DNA of 64,000 nt, from the NCBI GenBank assembly GCA_047777345.1, contig JBKEEJ010000003.1:1-64000 (forward strand). The letters are read 5' to 3'. This document shows, piece after piece, positions 8,477-15,593 of this stretch (position 1 is the stretch's first letter; the number at the start of each line of letters is the position of its first letter). Position numbers and translations under genes: made by a program. The DNA is from Anaerocolumna sp047777345 (lineage in GTDB: Bacteria; Bacillota; Clostridia; Lachnospirales; Lachnospiraceae). The notes under the pieces are model-generated. The model worked only from the letters and a program-made list of their open reading frames with translations, was not told the origin of the DNA and made no database searches.

Positions 8477-9061
8477 TTACAGGCTTACTATCCGGTCTTT
8501 TACCACACTCCAGTCAATGTTTTTCATAAAATTATCAATATAGGAAGCTTTGTCATCCCCATACTGAAGGAAATAGGCATGTTCGTACATATCAATAACC
8601 AATAAGGGAACTGACATGGCCACATTTCCAAAGTCATGGGTGTCAAGGCTTATGTTGCGAAGCCGGTCAGACCTTGGATCGTAACACAATATGGCCCAGC
8701 CCCTGCTGGCTTTTGCCGTAGCAACAAAATGTTTTTTCCAGTTTTCAAAACTTCCGAAATGCCTGGACAAAAGCCGAACTTCGTCTTCATCCGGCTCATT
8801 GTTACAGGAACCGATATTTTCAAAATAAAACTCATGTAAAATTACACCGTTTAAGGCATATGTTTCCCCTCTTTTGATTCCCCGAAACCGGCTGTAGGTG
8901 GCATTGGCATTTTTTAAGTCTGGATTTTCCTCTAAAAGGGCATCTATTTCATTCATTTTATTTATGTATCCTTCGTATAGTTTCATATGTACTTCAAACT
9001 GTTCGCGATTGATTACCGTCACATCATCGGAATATTCAAAATTTAACTTAACAAATTTCAT
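8477..9061 (-). CDS. Superoxide dismutase, Fe/Mn family
   Basis: This is a 194-residue Fe/Mn-type dismutase, converting superoxide to oxygen and peroxide in the cytoplasm. All four metal ligands can be placed: His25 (FEVH), His76 (ILHEFYFEN), Asp157 and His161 (DMYEHAY). The second-sphere Gln of E. coli enzymes is not seen: the Fe-type position is Gly (LNGVILH) and the Mn-type position appears to be His142 (LDTHDF). I start at ATG 9061, 8 bases after CCGGAGG, removing a 16-residue upstream extension. It is a single gene between pyrI and fhs. Confidence 0.88.
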   Translation of the reverse strand: MKFVKLNFEYSDDVTVINREQFEVHMKLYEGYINKMNEIDALLEENPDLKNANATYSRFRGIKRGETYALNGVILHEFYFENIGSCNNEPDEDEVRLLSRHFGSFENWKKHFVATAKASRGWAILCYDPRSDRLRNISLDTHDFGNVAMSVPLLVIDMYEHAYFLQYGDDKASYIDNFMKNIDWSVVKDRIVSL

Positions 9062-9169
9062 GAAATAAACCTCCGGTATATGCATTCTCATATAATTAAT
9101 TATACGCATAACACGGAGGTTTATTATTAAGATAATCTAATTTTCTTGTTCCGGTAAAATTAATCGTAA

Positions 9170-10840
9170 TTAAAACAGCCCGGTGATAAAACCGTCTTTT
9201 GTTACATCAATTCCTTCTGCCGCCGGTTTTTTAGGAAGTCCCGGCATCGTCATGATGGTTCCCGTTATGGCCACTACGAATCCTGCGCCGGCGGATAAAT
9301 ATACTTCACGAATATTAATATTAAATCCTTCCGGTCTTCCTAATTTTCCAGGATCATCGGATAAGGAATACTGGGTCTTTGCCATACAAACCGGTACATT
9401 TTTATAACCTAATTCTTCAATACGGGCAATGGCTTTTTCCGCTGCCGGATCATAGGAAACACTTCCGGCTCCGTATATTTCTTTTGCAATGGTTTCGATT
9501 TTTTCTTTTATTGAAAGAGACAAATCATAAAGGGGCTGAAAATGAGATTCTTTCGTTTCCAGAACCTGCAATACTTTTTCTGCCAGGCTCAGGCCACCTT
9601 TTCCGCCTTTTTCCCATACTTCGGACAAGGCAAAATCACAGCCCCTGCTTTCGCAAAATTCCTTAACAAAGGAAAGCTCGGCTTCTGTATCGCTTACAAA
9701 ACGGTTTAAGGTTACCACTACCGGAACACCGTATTTCTGCAGATTCTCAATGTGTTTTTCCAGATTGACAATGCCTCTTTTTAAGGCTTCCAAATTCTCA
9801 GCCGACAGGTCATTTTTCGCTACGCCGCCATTGTATTTTAATGCACGAATTGTTGCTACCAGAACAACAGCGCTGGGTTTTAATCCCGCACTGACGCATT
9901 TAATGTCAAAGAACTTTTCCGCTCCCAAATCTGCGCCAAAACCTGCCTCGGTAACTACAATATCGGCAAGTTTTAAGGCCATCCTGGTTGCTCTCACACT
10001 GTTGCAGCCATGGGCTATGTTGGCAAAAGGGCCGCCATGAACAATAGCCGGCGTATTTTCCAGGGTCTGTATCAGATTGGGCTTGATAGCGTCCTTTAAA
10101 AGTGCAGCCATGGCCCCCACCGCATTTAAGTCCTTGGCGGTTACCGGCTTGCCGTCATAGGTATAGGCAACGATAATTCTTCCCAGTCTTTCTTTTAAAT
10201 CTGCCAAATCATTGGCCAGGCAAAAGATAGCCATAATTTCCGATGCCACCGTTATGATAAAATGATCTTCCCTTACCACGCCATCCGCTTTACGGCCTAA
10301 ACCTATGACAATATTGCGAAGGGAGCGGTCATTCATATCCAGACACCGTTTCCACACAATCTGATTGGGATCTATATTTAACGCATTTCCCTGATGAATA
10401 TGATTATCTAGCATCGCAGCCAGCAAATTATTGGCGGAGGTTATAGCATGAAAATCCCCGGTAAAATGCAGATTCAAATCCTCCATTGGTACTACCTGGG
10501 CATAACCGCCTCCGGCTGCTCCTCCCTTTATTCCAAAACAAGGTCCCAAAGATGGTTCTCTTAAAGCTATAACTGACTTTTTCCCCATTAAACCAAAAGC
10601 TTGTCCAAGGCCAACCGTTGTAGTTGTTTTACCTTCTCCCGCAGGGGTCGGATTAATGGCGGTTACCAGTACCAGTTTACCATCCGGATTGTCTTTTATT
10701 TTATCCCATAAATCATCTGACAATTTTGCTTTGTATTTTCCGTAATATTCCAAATCGTCCGAACTAATATTTAACTTTGCCGCAACATCTTTTATATGAC
10801 ATAACTTGGCATTCTGCGCTATTTCGATATCGGTTTTCAT
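9170..10840 (-). CDS. fhs: Formate--tetrahydrofolate ligase
   Basis: Fhs makes 10-formyl-THF from formate, ATP and THF, the entry of formate into one-carbon metabolism. The 556-residue length is standard. The P-loop PTPAGEGKTTTTVGLGQA lies near residues 65-82, with PSLGPCFGIKGGAAGGGYAQ and the C-terminal TGTIMTMPGLPKKPAAE also matching the family. GGAGG lies 8 bases upstream of ATG 10840. It is divergent from the phosphatase gene. Together with FolD it provides formate-to-methylene-THF capacity; no other Wood-Ljungdahl genes are here. Confidence 0.97.
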   Translation of the reverse strand: MKTDIEIAQNAKLCHIKDVAAKLNISSDDLEYYGKYKAKLSDDLWDKIKDNPDGKLVLVTAINPTPAGEGKTTTTVGLGQAFGLMGKKSVIALREPSLGPCFGIKGGAAGGGYAQVVPMEDLNLHFTGDFHAITSANNLLAAMLDNHIHQGNALNIDPNQIVWKRCLDMNDRSLRNIVIGLGRKADGVVREDHFIITVASEIMAIFCLANDLADLKERLGRIIVAYTYDGKPVTAKDLNAVGAMAALLKDAIKPNLIQTLENTPAIVHGGPFANIAHGCNSVRATRMALKLADIVVTEAGFGADLGAEKFFDIKCVSAGLKPSAVVLVATIRALKYNGGVAKNDLSAENLEALKRGIVNLEKHIENLQKYGVPVVVTLNRFVSDTEAELSFVKEFCESRGCDFALSEVWEKGGKGGLSLAEKVLQVLETKESHFQPLYDLSLSIKEKIETIAKEIYGAGSVSYDPAAEKAIARIEELGYKNVPVCMAKTQYSLSDDPGKLGRPEGFNINIREVYLSAGAGFVVAITGTIMTMPGLPKKPAAEGIDVTKDGFITGLF

Positions 10841-10912
10841 CTATAAAGCCTCCTGCTGGTATAATTAATCTATTAAATTTATTATAACAAAATATTCTAA
10901 TATGAAAAGGTA

Positions 10913-10941
10913 AAGTTTCATTATATTTTAAAATGAAACTT
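10913..10941. promoter_or_regulatory. Palindrome in the fhs upstream region
   Basis: AAGTTTCATT and AATGAAACTT are perfect inverted arms around a nine-base A/T loop, about 75 bases before fhs. It may be an operator or a hairpin; nothing identifies its ligand. Confidence 0.3.
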
Positions 10942-11100
10942 ATTAATAAAAATATTTTGACCTTATTCGTGGTTAAGAGTATAATGGTTTTGATTAAGTC
11001 CTGCAATTTACCATAGTAATATAATAAATTGTGCCAACAGATTACAGTAACAGGTCACAGGAATAAGACAGTAAAATTAACCAGAAGGATTGAATGACAA

Positions 11101-11754
11101 ATGAACATAAAATATAACACAATTATTTTTGACTTGGACGGAACTTTACTAAATACGCTGGATGATTTGACAGACAGTGTGAATTACGCCCTGTCTGCCT
11201 GCGGATACCCGAAGCGTACAAGGGAAGAAATCCGTAAATTTTTAGGCAATGGAGTAAAAGTATTGATAAGCAAAGCCGTCCCTGTCGGAATTTCAGAAAC
11301 GGATATGATAAAATGCCTTACAATATTTCAAAAACATTACTCTAAAAACATGCAGCATAAAACCCGTCCTTATGATGGAATCAATGACTTATTAAAGGTT
11401 TTGAAAGAAAATGGATGTAAACTTGCCATTGTATCCAATAAATTTGATTCAGCCGTAAAAGGACTATGTAAAGATTATTTTCAGGATTATATTCCGGTCG
11501 CTATCGGAGAAACCAGGGATGTAGCCAGAAAACCGGCTCCGGATACTGTCTTTGCTGCCCTTAAGCAACTGGATTCCAAAACAGAAGAAGCCCTGTATGT
11601 TGGAGACTCTGAAGTGGATGTAAAAACTGCCCACAATGCCGGATTAAAATGTGTGGGTGTCACCTGGGGTTTTCGAAGCCGTGAAGTACTAACCTCGGAA
11701 GGGGCAGATTTTATTATTGATAAACCGCAGGAACTATTGGATTTTATATATTAG
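11101..11754 (+). CDS. HAD hydrolase, phosphoglycolate-phosphatase-like
   Basis: This 217-residue HAD phosphatase has DLDGT with nucleophile Asp11 and acid Asp13, the second motif VSNKF near 120, the Lys in RKPAPD and the acidic YVGDSEVDV motif. A helical cap lies between motifs I and II, as in Gph/PpaX enzymes that dephosphorylate 2-phosphoglycolate or pyrophosphate; the actual substrate cannot be read. AGAAGGA precedes the ATG by about 11 bases. It is a single gene, divergent from fhs. Confidence 0.85.
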   Translation: MNIKYNTIIFDLDGTLLNTLDDLTDSVNYALSACGYPKRTREEIRKFLGNGVKVLISKAVPVGISETDMIKCLTIFQKHYSKNMQHKTRPYDGINDLLKVLKENGCKLAIVSNKFDSAVKGLCKDYFQDYIPVAIGETRDVARKPAPDTVFAALKQLDSKTEEALYVGDSEVDVKTAHNAGLKCVGVTWGFRSREVLTSEGADFIIDKPQELLDFIY

Positions 11755-11867
11755 CTTATAGGGACTGTTTCTTTCACAATTAGAACTTCGTAAAAAGGAA
11801 AGGGAGGGGTACGGACCTTTTCTTGGACCAGCTAAGCTGTCAATCCGAGATTATCCGGCGTTATCCA

Positions 11868-11999
11868 TTATCTGTCCATCCAGGCGTAAGGCTTATTTTT
11901 CTTCATCCATTCCTCTCCTAACTGTTCCTCTAGCTTTTGTGCATCTTTAATCCATGCATCAAAATATTTCTGTCCATCTACTACATGTAGACCGTTTAG
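11868..11999 (-). pseudogene. Remnant of an unidentified gene (C-terminal fragment)
   Basis: The minus strand keeps an open frame of about 43 codons ending at a TAA at 11868-11870. It reads like real protein (VDGQKYFDAWIKDAQKLEE, then a Lys/Trp-rich end) with good codon use, but there is no start codon with a ribosome site and a stop lies immediately upstream. I cannot name the family. The rest of 11755-12066 holds only the terminator at 12011. The fragment suggests a deleted gene next to the mobile-element-rich aspS neighbourhood. Confidence 0.4.
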
Positions 12000-12010
12000 T
12001 CAAGTAACAC

Positions 12011-12045
12011 AAAAAAGCAGCAAGTCTTTTCAGACTTACTGCTTT
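12011..12045 (-). terminator. Terminator of the aspartyl-tRNA synthetase gene
   Basis: AAAGCAGCAAGTCT and AGACTTACTGCTTT form a stem with one mismatch; on the minus strand it is followed by a T tract. It lies 21 bases after the synthetase stop. Confidence 0.85.
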
Positions 12046-12066
12046 CAGATGATGTTCCCTATACTT

Positions 12067-13389
12067 TTATGGTACTAAACGATGCTGATCTCTTGGAAAC
12101 AGGGTCGTTTCCCTGACATTGGTTTTCTTTAGCAGGCTCATGGTAAACCGCTCCAGTCCCATTCCAAGTCCACCATGGGGAGGTATGCCATATTTGTGAA
12201 TCATTAAATAACTTTCAAATTGTTCTATATCCATATTCCGTTCCTTCATTTTTGCCACCTGTTCTTTATAATCATGAATTCTTTGTCCTCCGGTAGTAAC
12301 CTCCACACCACGGAATAATAAGTCAAAACTTAATGTATAATCCCTGTTATCCGGATCTTCCATTGCATAAAAGGGTCTCTTTTTTGCAGGATAATGGGTC
12401 ACAAAAATAAAATCCGATCCCATATCCTTTTTTGTCAGTTCGCAAAGAAGGCGTTCTTCTTCCGGCTCAAAATCTTCCCAGTCCTTTATTGGCCTGTGAT
12501 AGGTTTTACTTACCAGTTCTTTTGCCTGACAGAAACTTATTACAGGTATTTCCTGAATAACAGGAAGCTCTGCGTTTAGCAATGACAATTCATAGGTATA
12601 GTTGCTTTTCAGGTATTCTATAATTGCCTTTAACATTCTGGTTTCCATTTCCATAACTTCCGTAAAATCTTCAATATAACCCATTTCCAAATCCAAACTG
12701 ATATACTCGTTTAAATGTCTTGCCGTATCATGTTTTTCCGCCCGAAAGACAGGGCCAATTTCATAAACTCTGTCATATACGCCAACCATCATCTGTTTAT
12801 AAACCTGAGGGCTTTGGGCCAAATAGGCTTGCTTTCCAAAGTAATCCATTTTAAATACATTGGCGCCGCCTTCCGCACCTGCATAGACAATTTTGGGACT
12901 GTGAATTTCAGTAAATTTATTTTCATGAAGGAATAAGCGGGCCCCCATGCAAATACCCTCCTGAATTTTAAATATGGCCCGCTCTTTTTCATTTCTTAAA
13001 GTAATAGGCCTAAAGTCCAGTTTGGTTTCCAAAGAGGCAGATATTTCTTTATTATTAATTACAACGGGGGTATCTTCCTCCGGTTTTGACAAAACCCTAA
13101 TATTAATAATCCTAACCTCATAACCTTTTTTTGACCTTAATTCTTCAATCACTTTGCCGGTTAAACAAACAAATGAATTTTCCTTCAAATTATTTATATT
13201 ACAATGACTAAATTCACTGCTGTAAACACATTGAATTACCGATCTTGCGGTTCTTAAAAGGACAAAGGCAAAACCGCTCATTTTTCTGATTTTATATATG
13301 GAGCCGTTTAGATTAACAGTCTTTCCGATATAATTTTCTAACTTTTCCGGATCTATAATTTCTTTTAATTCTCCCTTTATCTTTTTCAT
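12067..13389 (-). CDS. aspS: Aspartate--tRNA ligase, archaeal/short type (probably non-discriminating)
   Basis: This 440-residue class IIb synthetase has an OB-fold anticodon domain (about 15-105) and a class II core with the Asp-type segment YLAQSPQVYKQMM, motif 2 FRAEKHDTARHLNEY (about 212-226) and motif 3 GLGMGLERF (about 408). It lacks the large GAD insertion of the standard bacterial AspRS. In Clostridia such short enzymes usually charge tRNA-Asn with Asp for amidation by GatCAB, but specificity is inferred. ATG 13389 has TAAGGAG 10 bases upstream; an upstream in-frame extension to 13497 is rejected. A 440-base leader with a peptide and alternative hairpins precedes it, and probably regulates it. 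Confidence 0.93.
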   Translation of the reverse strand: MKKIKGELKEIIDPEKLENYIGKTVNLNGSIYKIRKMSGFAFVLLRTARSVIQCVYSSEFSHCNINNLKENSFVCLTGKVIEELRSKKGYEVRIINIRVLSKPEEDTPVVINNKEISASLETKLDFRPITLRNEKERAIFKIQEGICMGARLFLHENKFTEIHSPKIVYAGAEGGANVFKMDYFGKQAYLAQSPQVYKQMMVGVYDRVYEIGPVFRAEKHDTARHLNEYISLDLEMGYIEDFTEVMEMETRMLKAIIEYLKSNYTYELSLLNAELPVIQEIPVISFCQAKELVSKTYHRPIKDWEDFEPEEERLLCELTKKDMGSDFIFVTHYPAKKRPFYAMEDPDNRDYTLSFDLLFRGVEVTTGGQRIHDYKEQVAKMKERNMDIEQFESYLMIHKYGIPPHGGLGMGLERFTMSLLKKTNVRETTLFPRDQHRLVP

Positions 13390-13420
13390 TTGGATTCTTC
13401 TCCTTACATAACTATTTTTC

Positions 13421-13489
13421 TTATGATAATTGCCAACTATATGCTGTGTAAGTACAAAAATCCATACCAGCATAATCTGTATGCTGCAT
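13421..13489 (-). CDS. Small upstream ORF in the aspS leader (22 codons)
   Basis: ATG 13489 follows GGAAAGGAG with a nine-base gap, an excellent ribosome site, and the frame ends at TAA 13421-13423, 31 bases before the aspS ATG. It lies downstream of the attenuator terminator, so it is made only in read-through transcripts. It begins MQHTDYAGMDF and is rich in Tyr and Thr. It may couple translation into aspS or be incidental. A GTG at 13497 in the aspS frame has almost no spacing to the same site. Confidence 0.45.
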   Translation of the reverse strand: MQHTDYAGMDFCTYTAYSWQLS

Positions 13490-13530
13490 ACGATCACGCT
13501 CCTTTCCTGAAAGATTCGGAAGAACTCCGT

Positions 13531-13577
13531 AAAAAAAAACGCACAGATATAATAAAATTCATTATTATACCCATGCG
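13531..13577 (-). terminator. Intrinsic terminator in the aspS leader (attenuator)
   Basis: On the minus strand CGCATGGGTATAATAA (13577-13562) pairs along all 16 positions, allowing G-U, with TTATTATATCTGTGCG (13555-13540), around a six-base loop, followed by nine T (13539-13531). It sits about 140 bases before the aspS start and about 255 bases after the predicted transcription start, so it must be bypassed for aspS expression. Confidence 0.85.
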
Positions 13578-13638
13578 GTTATACTCGTTGTATTTTTATT
13601 ATTTTTTTATATTCATTAGAAACCGAATATTTAACACA

Positions 13639-13699
13639 CCACAGGGTATAAGCCGTTTTAGCGCTTATACCCATGGAAAAAGCCACAGATATAAGCGCT
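13639..13699 (-). promoter_or_regulatory. Mutually exclusive leader hairpins controlling the aspS terminator
   Basis: On the minus strand arm A (13699-13683, AGCGCTTATATCTGTGG) pairs with arm B (13676-13660, CCATGGGTATAAGCGCT) over 17 positions around a CTTTTT loop. Arm B can instead pair with arm C (13653-13639, GCTTATACCCTGTGG). Arm C can also pair with the left arm of the terminator (CCGCATGGGTATAA, 13578-13565) through TTATACCC/GGGTATAA plus GUGG/CCGC. So A:B frees C to block the terminator, while B:C frees the terminator. Arm A begins inside the stop codon of the leader peptide. Confidence 0.75.
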
Positions 13700-13745
13700 A
13701 AATATCATCGTCCCTGTTTAATTGGCAGTTAAATAATCGATTCAT
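13698..13745 (-). CDS. Leader peptide MNRLFNCQLNRDDDI of the aspS attenuator
   Basis: A 15-codon frame starts at ATG 13745, seven bases after AAAAGGGAG, and stops with TAG at 13698-13700. Codons 12-14 are three consecutive Asp codons (GAC GAT GAT). The gene it precedes is an aspartyl-tRNA synthetase, and the stop codon touches regulatory arm A. A ribosome waiting at the first Asp codon would leave arm A free; a ribosome at the stop codon would cover it. This is the arrangement expected of a ribosome-stalling attenuator peptide. No homolog is known to me. Confidence 0.7.
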   Translation of the reverse strand: MNRLFNCQLNRDDDI

Positions 13746-13838
13746 AGTAATTCTCCCTTTTCCAAACAGAAATAATTCAATTATCGGTTTATAAGCCTTA
13801 GCTTGTTAAACAGACAACAAAGTAAAATAATTTTTCCT

Positions 13839-13867
13839 ATAATATCACGTTTATATTATTGTGTCAA
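13839..13867 (-). promoter_or_regulatory. Consensus sigma-A promoter of aspS
   Basis: On the minus strand TTGACA (13867-13862), 17 bases, TATTAT (13844-13839). Predicted start of transcription is near 13832, giving a leader of about 440 bases. The ISLre2 element ends 17 bases upstream of the -35 hexamer. Confidence 0.8.
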
Positions 13868-13875
13868 GAAATTTC

Positions 13876-13884
13876 CAAAAAAAT
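13876..13884. repeat. Left target-site duplication of ISLre2
   Basis: CAAAAAAAT here and at 15562-15570 are identical nine-base direct repeats flanking the element. Nine bases is the usual ISLre2-family duplication length as I recall it. Confidence 0.7.
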
Positions 13885-15561
13885 GATAGCGTAACTTTAC
13901 TGTAGGAAATAGATAGACAGAGAGCACCAAAGATGTGTTAATAGAAATCACATCTACACTATAGCTTTTTATTCATACTTTTACAAGCCCCAAATGTGTG
14001 TATAAAACCATACGTATTTCTTGGCACCTTCACTTATCCTATGGTTTATGCTCTCAAAGTATTTCCCTATTTCTTTGTGTCTGTTCTTTTCTGCTCGCAG
14101 CATTTCTGCACTGCTTATTATATCGTTTTCTTCGGCACCTACAGCCCTTGGTAACTCTTTTTTCTGTTCCTTAACCAGTTCTAACATCCTTCCGCCATTC
14201 CAATAATAGGCTCTTAATCGTGCCATTTTATCAGCACCTATTTTACTCCATCCCATTGGTCTGGAACTCATCCTTGAAGACAACACATGGCTAACATGTC
14301 CTTCTGCACTACAACCTATGATACCTTCTTTTTCTGTCAGGCGTACCTTTGCTGCTGACCAGTTAGACAATATATATTCTCTGCTTTCTATAACTCTTTT
14401 TTGTGCCGCTTCTCCCTCTGTTACCTTTAATATCTTTCCTATCAGCTCCTCAAAGTTTGCTCTTGTCCCATTCTTTATAGTTTCATATATTTCATTTCGT
14501 ACATCTTCCGCTGAATCTAGCAAATGGGAGGTTGCTCTTATAATATACTTACTTAAATGAAACTCATCTATAACATAAGTAAGTCCTGACAGCTTCCTTT
14601 TTCCTGCCTTTATCCAACTGCCTCCATCTCCATTAAGATATATTTTCTCAATGCTGTCTATATCATAATTACAACGAATGTATTCATATACCTCATCCCA
14701 TAGCTTTTCATTTTCTTCTCCTGGATATGTTCCGCAAAAATAGTGTGGGTTTATAAGCTTATTTCGTTTACTTTTAGGCCCTTCCTTTTCTATACCCTCG
14801 TACACATAAACAATCTTCGTTATTATACTGTTGCTCCTTTTCTGTCCATCATTCCTTGACAAGTCACCTTTATTCTCCTGATACTGCAAGGATATATGGT
14901 CTTCATCAGCGTCTATGTATAAATATTTTACTTTCTTCTTATTAGCTAATTCTTTATATTCATTATTGAACTTTAGACTATGTATCTTGTTCTTTACAGT
15001 CTGTTTACTTACGATATCACTTATACTGATTGCCTCTCCCGCTTTACGATAGCAGCTTTCAACTGCCTCTTCCAACATCTGCGCTTCAGCATCTTCAGTT
15101 AATCTTTCATGTGATTTTATGCCTAGAATACGGTCTAACAGATATGCTCTTTCTCCTGTTGCTTTGTTCTTAAATAGAGTCTTTTCAAAGCAGACTACTC
15201 CTAAAGATGTAATTAGTTTTTTCTCATCTATTTTTACGATTTGCCAGTTCTGCTTTCTCTTTTCACTATTCCTTATAATTTCATCGCAATTTTCAAGGGT
15301 TTCTTTTATAATATCCAGGCCTAACTTTATAACAATATCCTTAACACCACATACAAAGGAAGCTATATCCTTAGGATTTTTTAAAAATTTTTCTACCACA
15401 TTTTCTAAATTTATAATGCCAAATTTCTCAAAATGTTGTATACTATTAATCATAAGAGAACACCTTCCTTTCTGTTATTGTTGTGGTAACTATATTTTAA
15501 CACAAAGTTGGTGTTCTCTTATTTTTTATTCCTATTTGTCCTACAAAAATTTTACGCTAAG
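13885..15561 (-). mobile_element. ISLre2-family insertion sequence, apparently complete
   Basis: The element is 1,677 bases with one transposase gene. Its ends are imperfect inverted repeats sharing TAGCGTAA, a T-run, and TGTAGGA (13887 onward and, reversed, up to 15559), and a further match AGAG(A)ACACCAA lies inside both. Identical nine-base CAAAAAAAT repeats flank it, indicating insertion into the intergenic DNA between the ATP-grasp gene and the aspS promoter without later decay. Transposase and aspS point the same way, so read-through into the aspS leader is possible. Confidence 0.85.
13981..15453 (-). CDS. ISLre2 family transposase
   Basis: This 490-residue protein belongs to the ISLre2 (formerly UPF0236) transposase family. 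Matching segments include VKYLYIDADEDHISLQ near 175-190, IYLNGDGGSWIKAG near 263-276, and YVIDEFHLSKY near 287-297, which carry the acidic residues, and the CSAEGHVSHVLSSRMSSRP block near 400. AAGGAAGG precedes ATG 15453. The frame is intact and full length for the family, so the element may still move. Confidence 0.95.
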   Translation of the reverse strand: MINSIQHFEKFGIINLENVVEKFLKNPKDIASFVCGVKDIVIKLGLDIIKETLENCDEIIRNSEKRKQNWQIVKIDEKKLITSLGVVCFEKTLFKNKATGERAYLLDRILGIKSHERLTEDAEAQMLEEAVESCYRKAGEAISISDIVSKQTVKNKIHSLKFNNEYKELANKKKVKYLYIDADEDHISLQYQENKGDLSRNDGQKRSNSIITKIVYVYEGIEKEGPKSKRNKLINPHYFCGTYPGEENEKLWDEVYEYIRCNYDIDSIEKIYLNGDGGSWIKAGKRKLSGLTYVIDEFHLSKYIIRATSHLLDSAEDVRNEIYETIKNGTRANFEELIGKILKVTEGEAAQKRVIESREYILSNWSAAKVRLTEKEGIIGCSAEGHVSHVLSSRMSSRPMGWSKIGADKMARLRAYYWNGGRMLELVKEQKKELPRAVGAEENDIISSAEMLRAEKNRHKEIGKYFESINHRISEGAKKYVWFYTHIWGL

Positions 15562-15570
15562 CAAAAAAAT
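15562..15570. repeat. Right target-site duplication of ISLre2
   Basis: CAAAAAAAT, identical to 13876-13884. Confidence 0.7.
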
Positions 15571-15593
15571 ATATCTTATTGATTTAGCAAAAA

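Noticed and set aside
10841..11000. THF riboswitch upstream of fhs
   Set aside because: The leader is short and AT-rich, with only a simple palindrome; no conserved THF-aptamer segments were recognised.
13390..13497. N-terminal extension of AspRS to GTG 13497
   Set aside because: The extension is hydrophobic and unrelated to the family, has almost no spacing to its ribosome site, and ATG 13389 has its own AAGGAG.
13390..13832. T-box riboswitch in the aspS leader
   Set aside because: No AGGGTGGNACCGCG-type antiterminator motif is present; the pairing scheme and leader peptide explain the terminator better.
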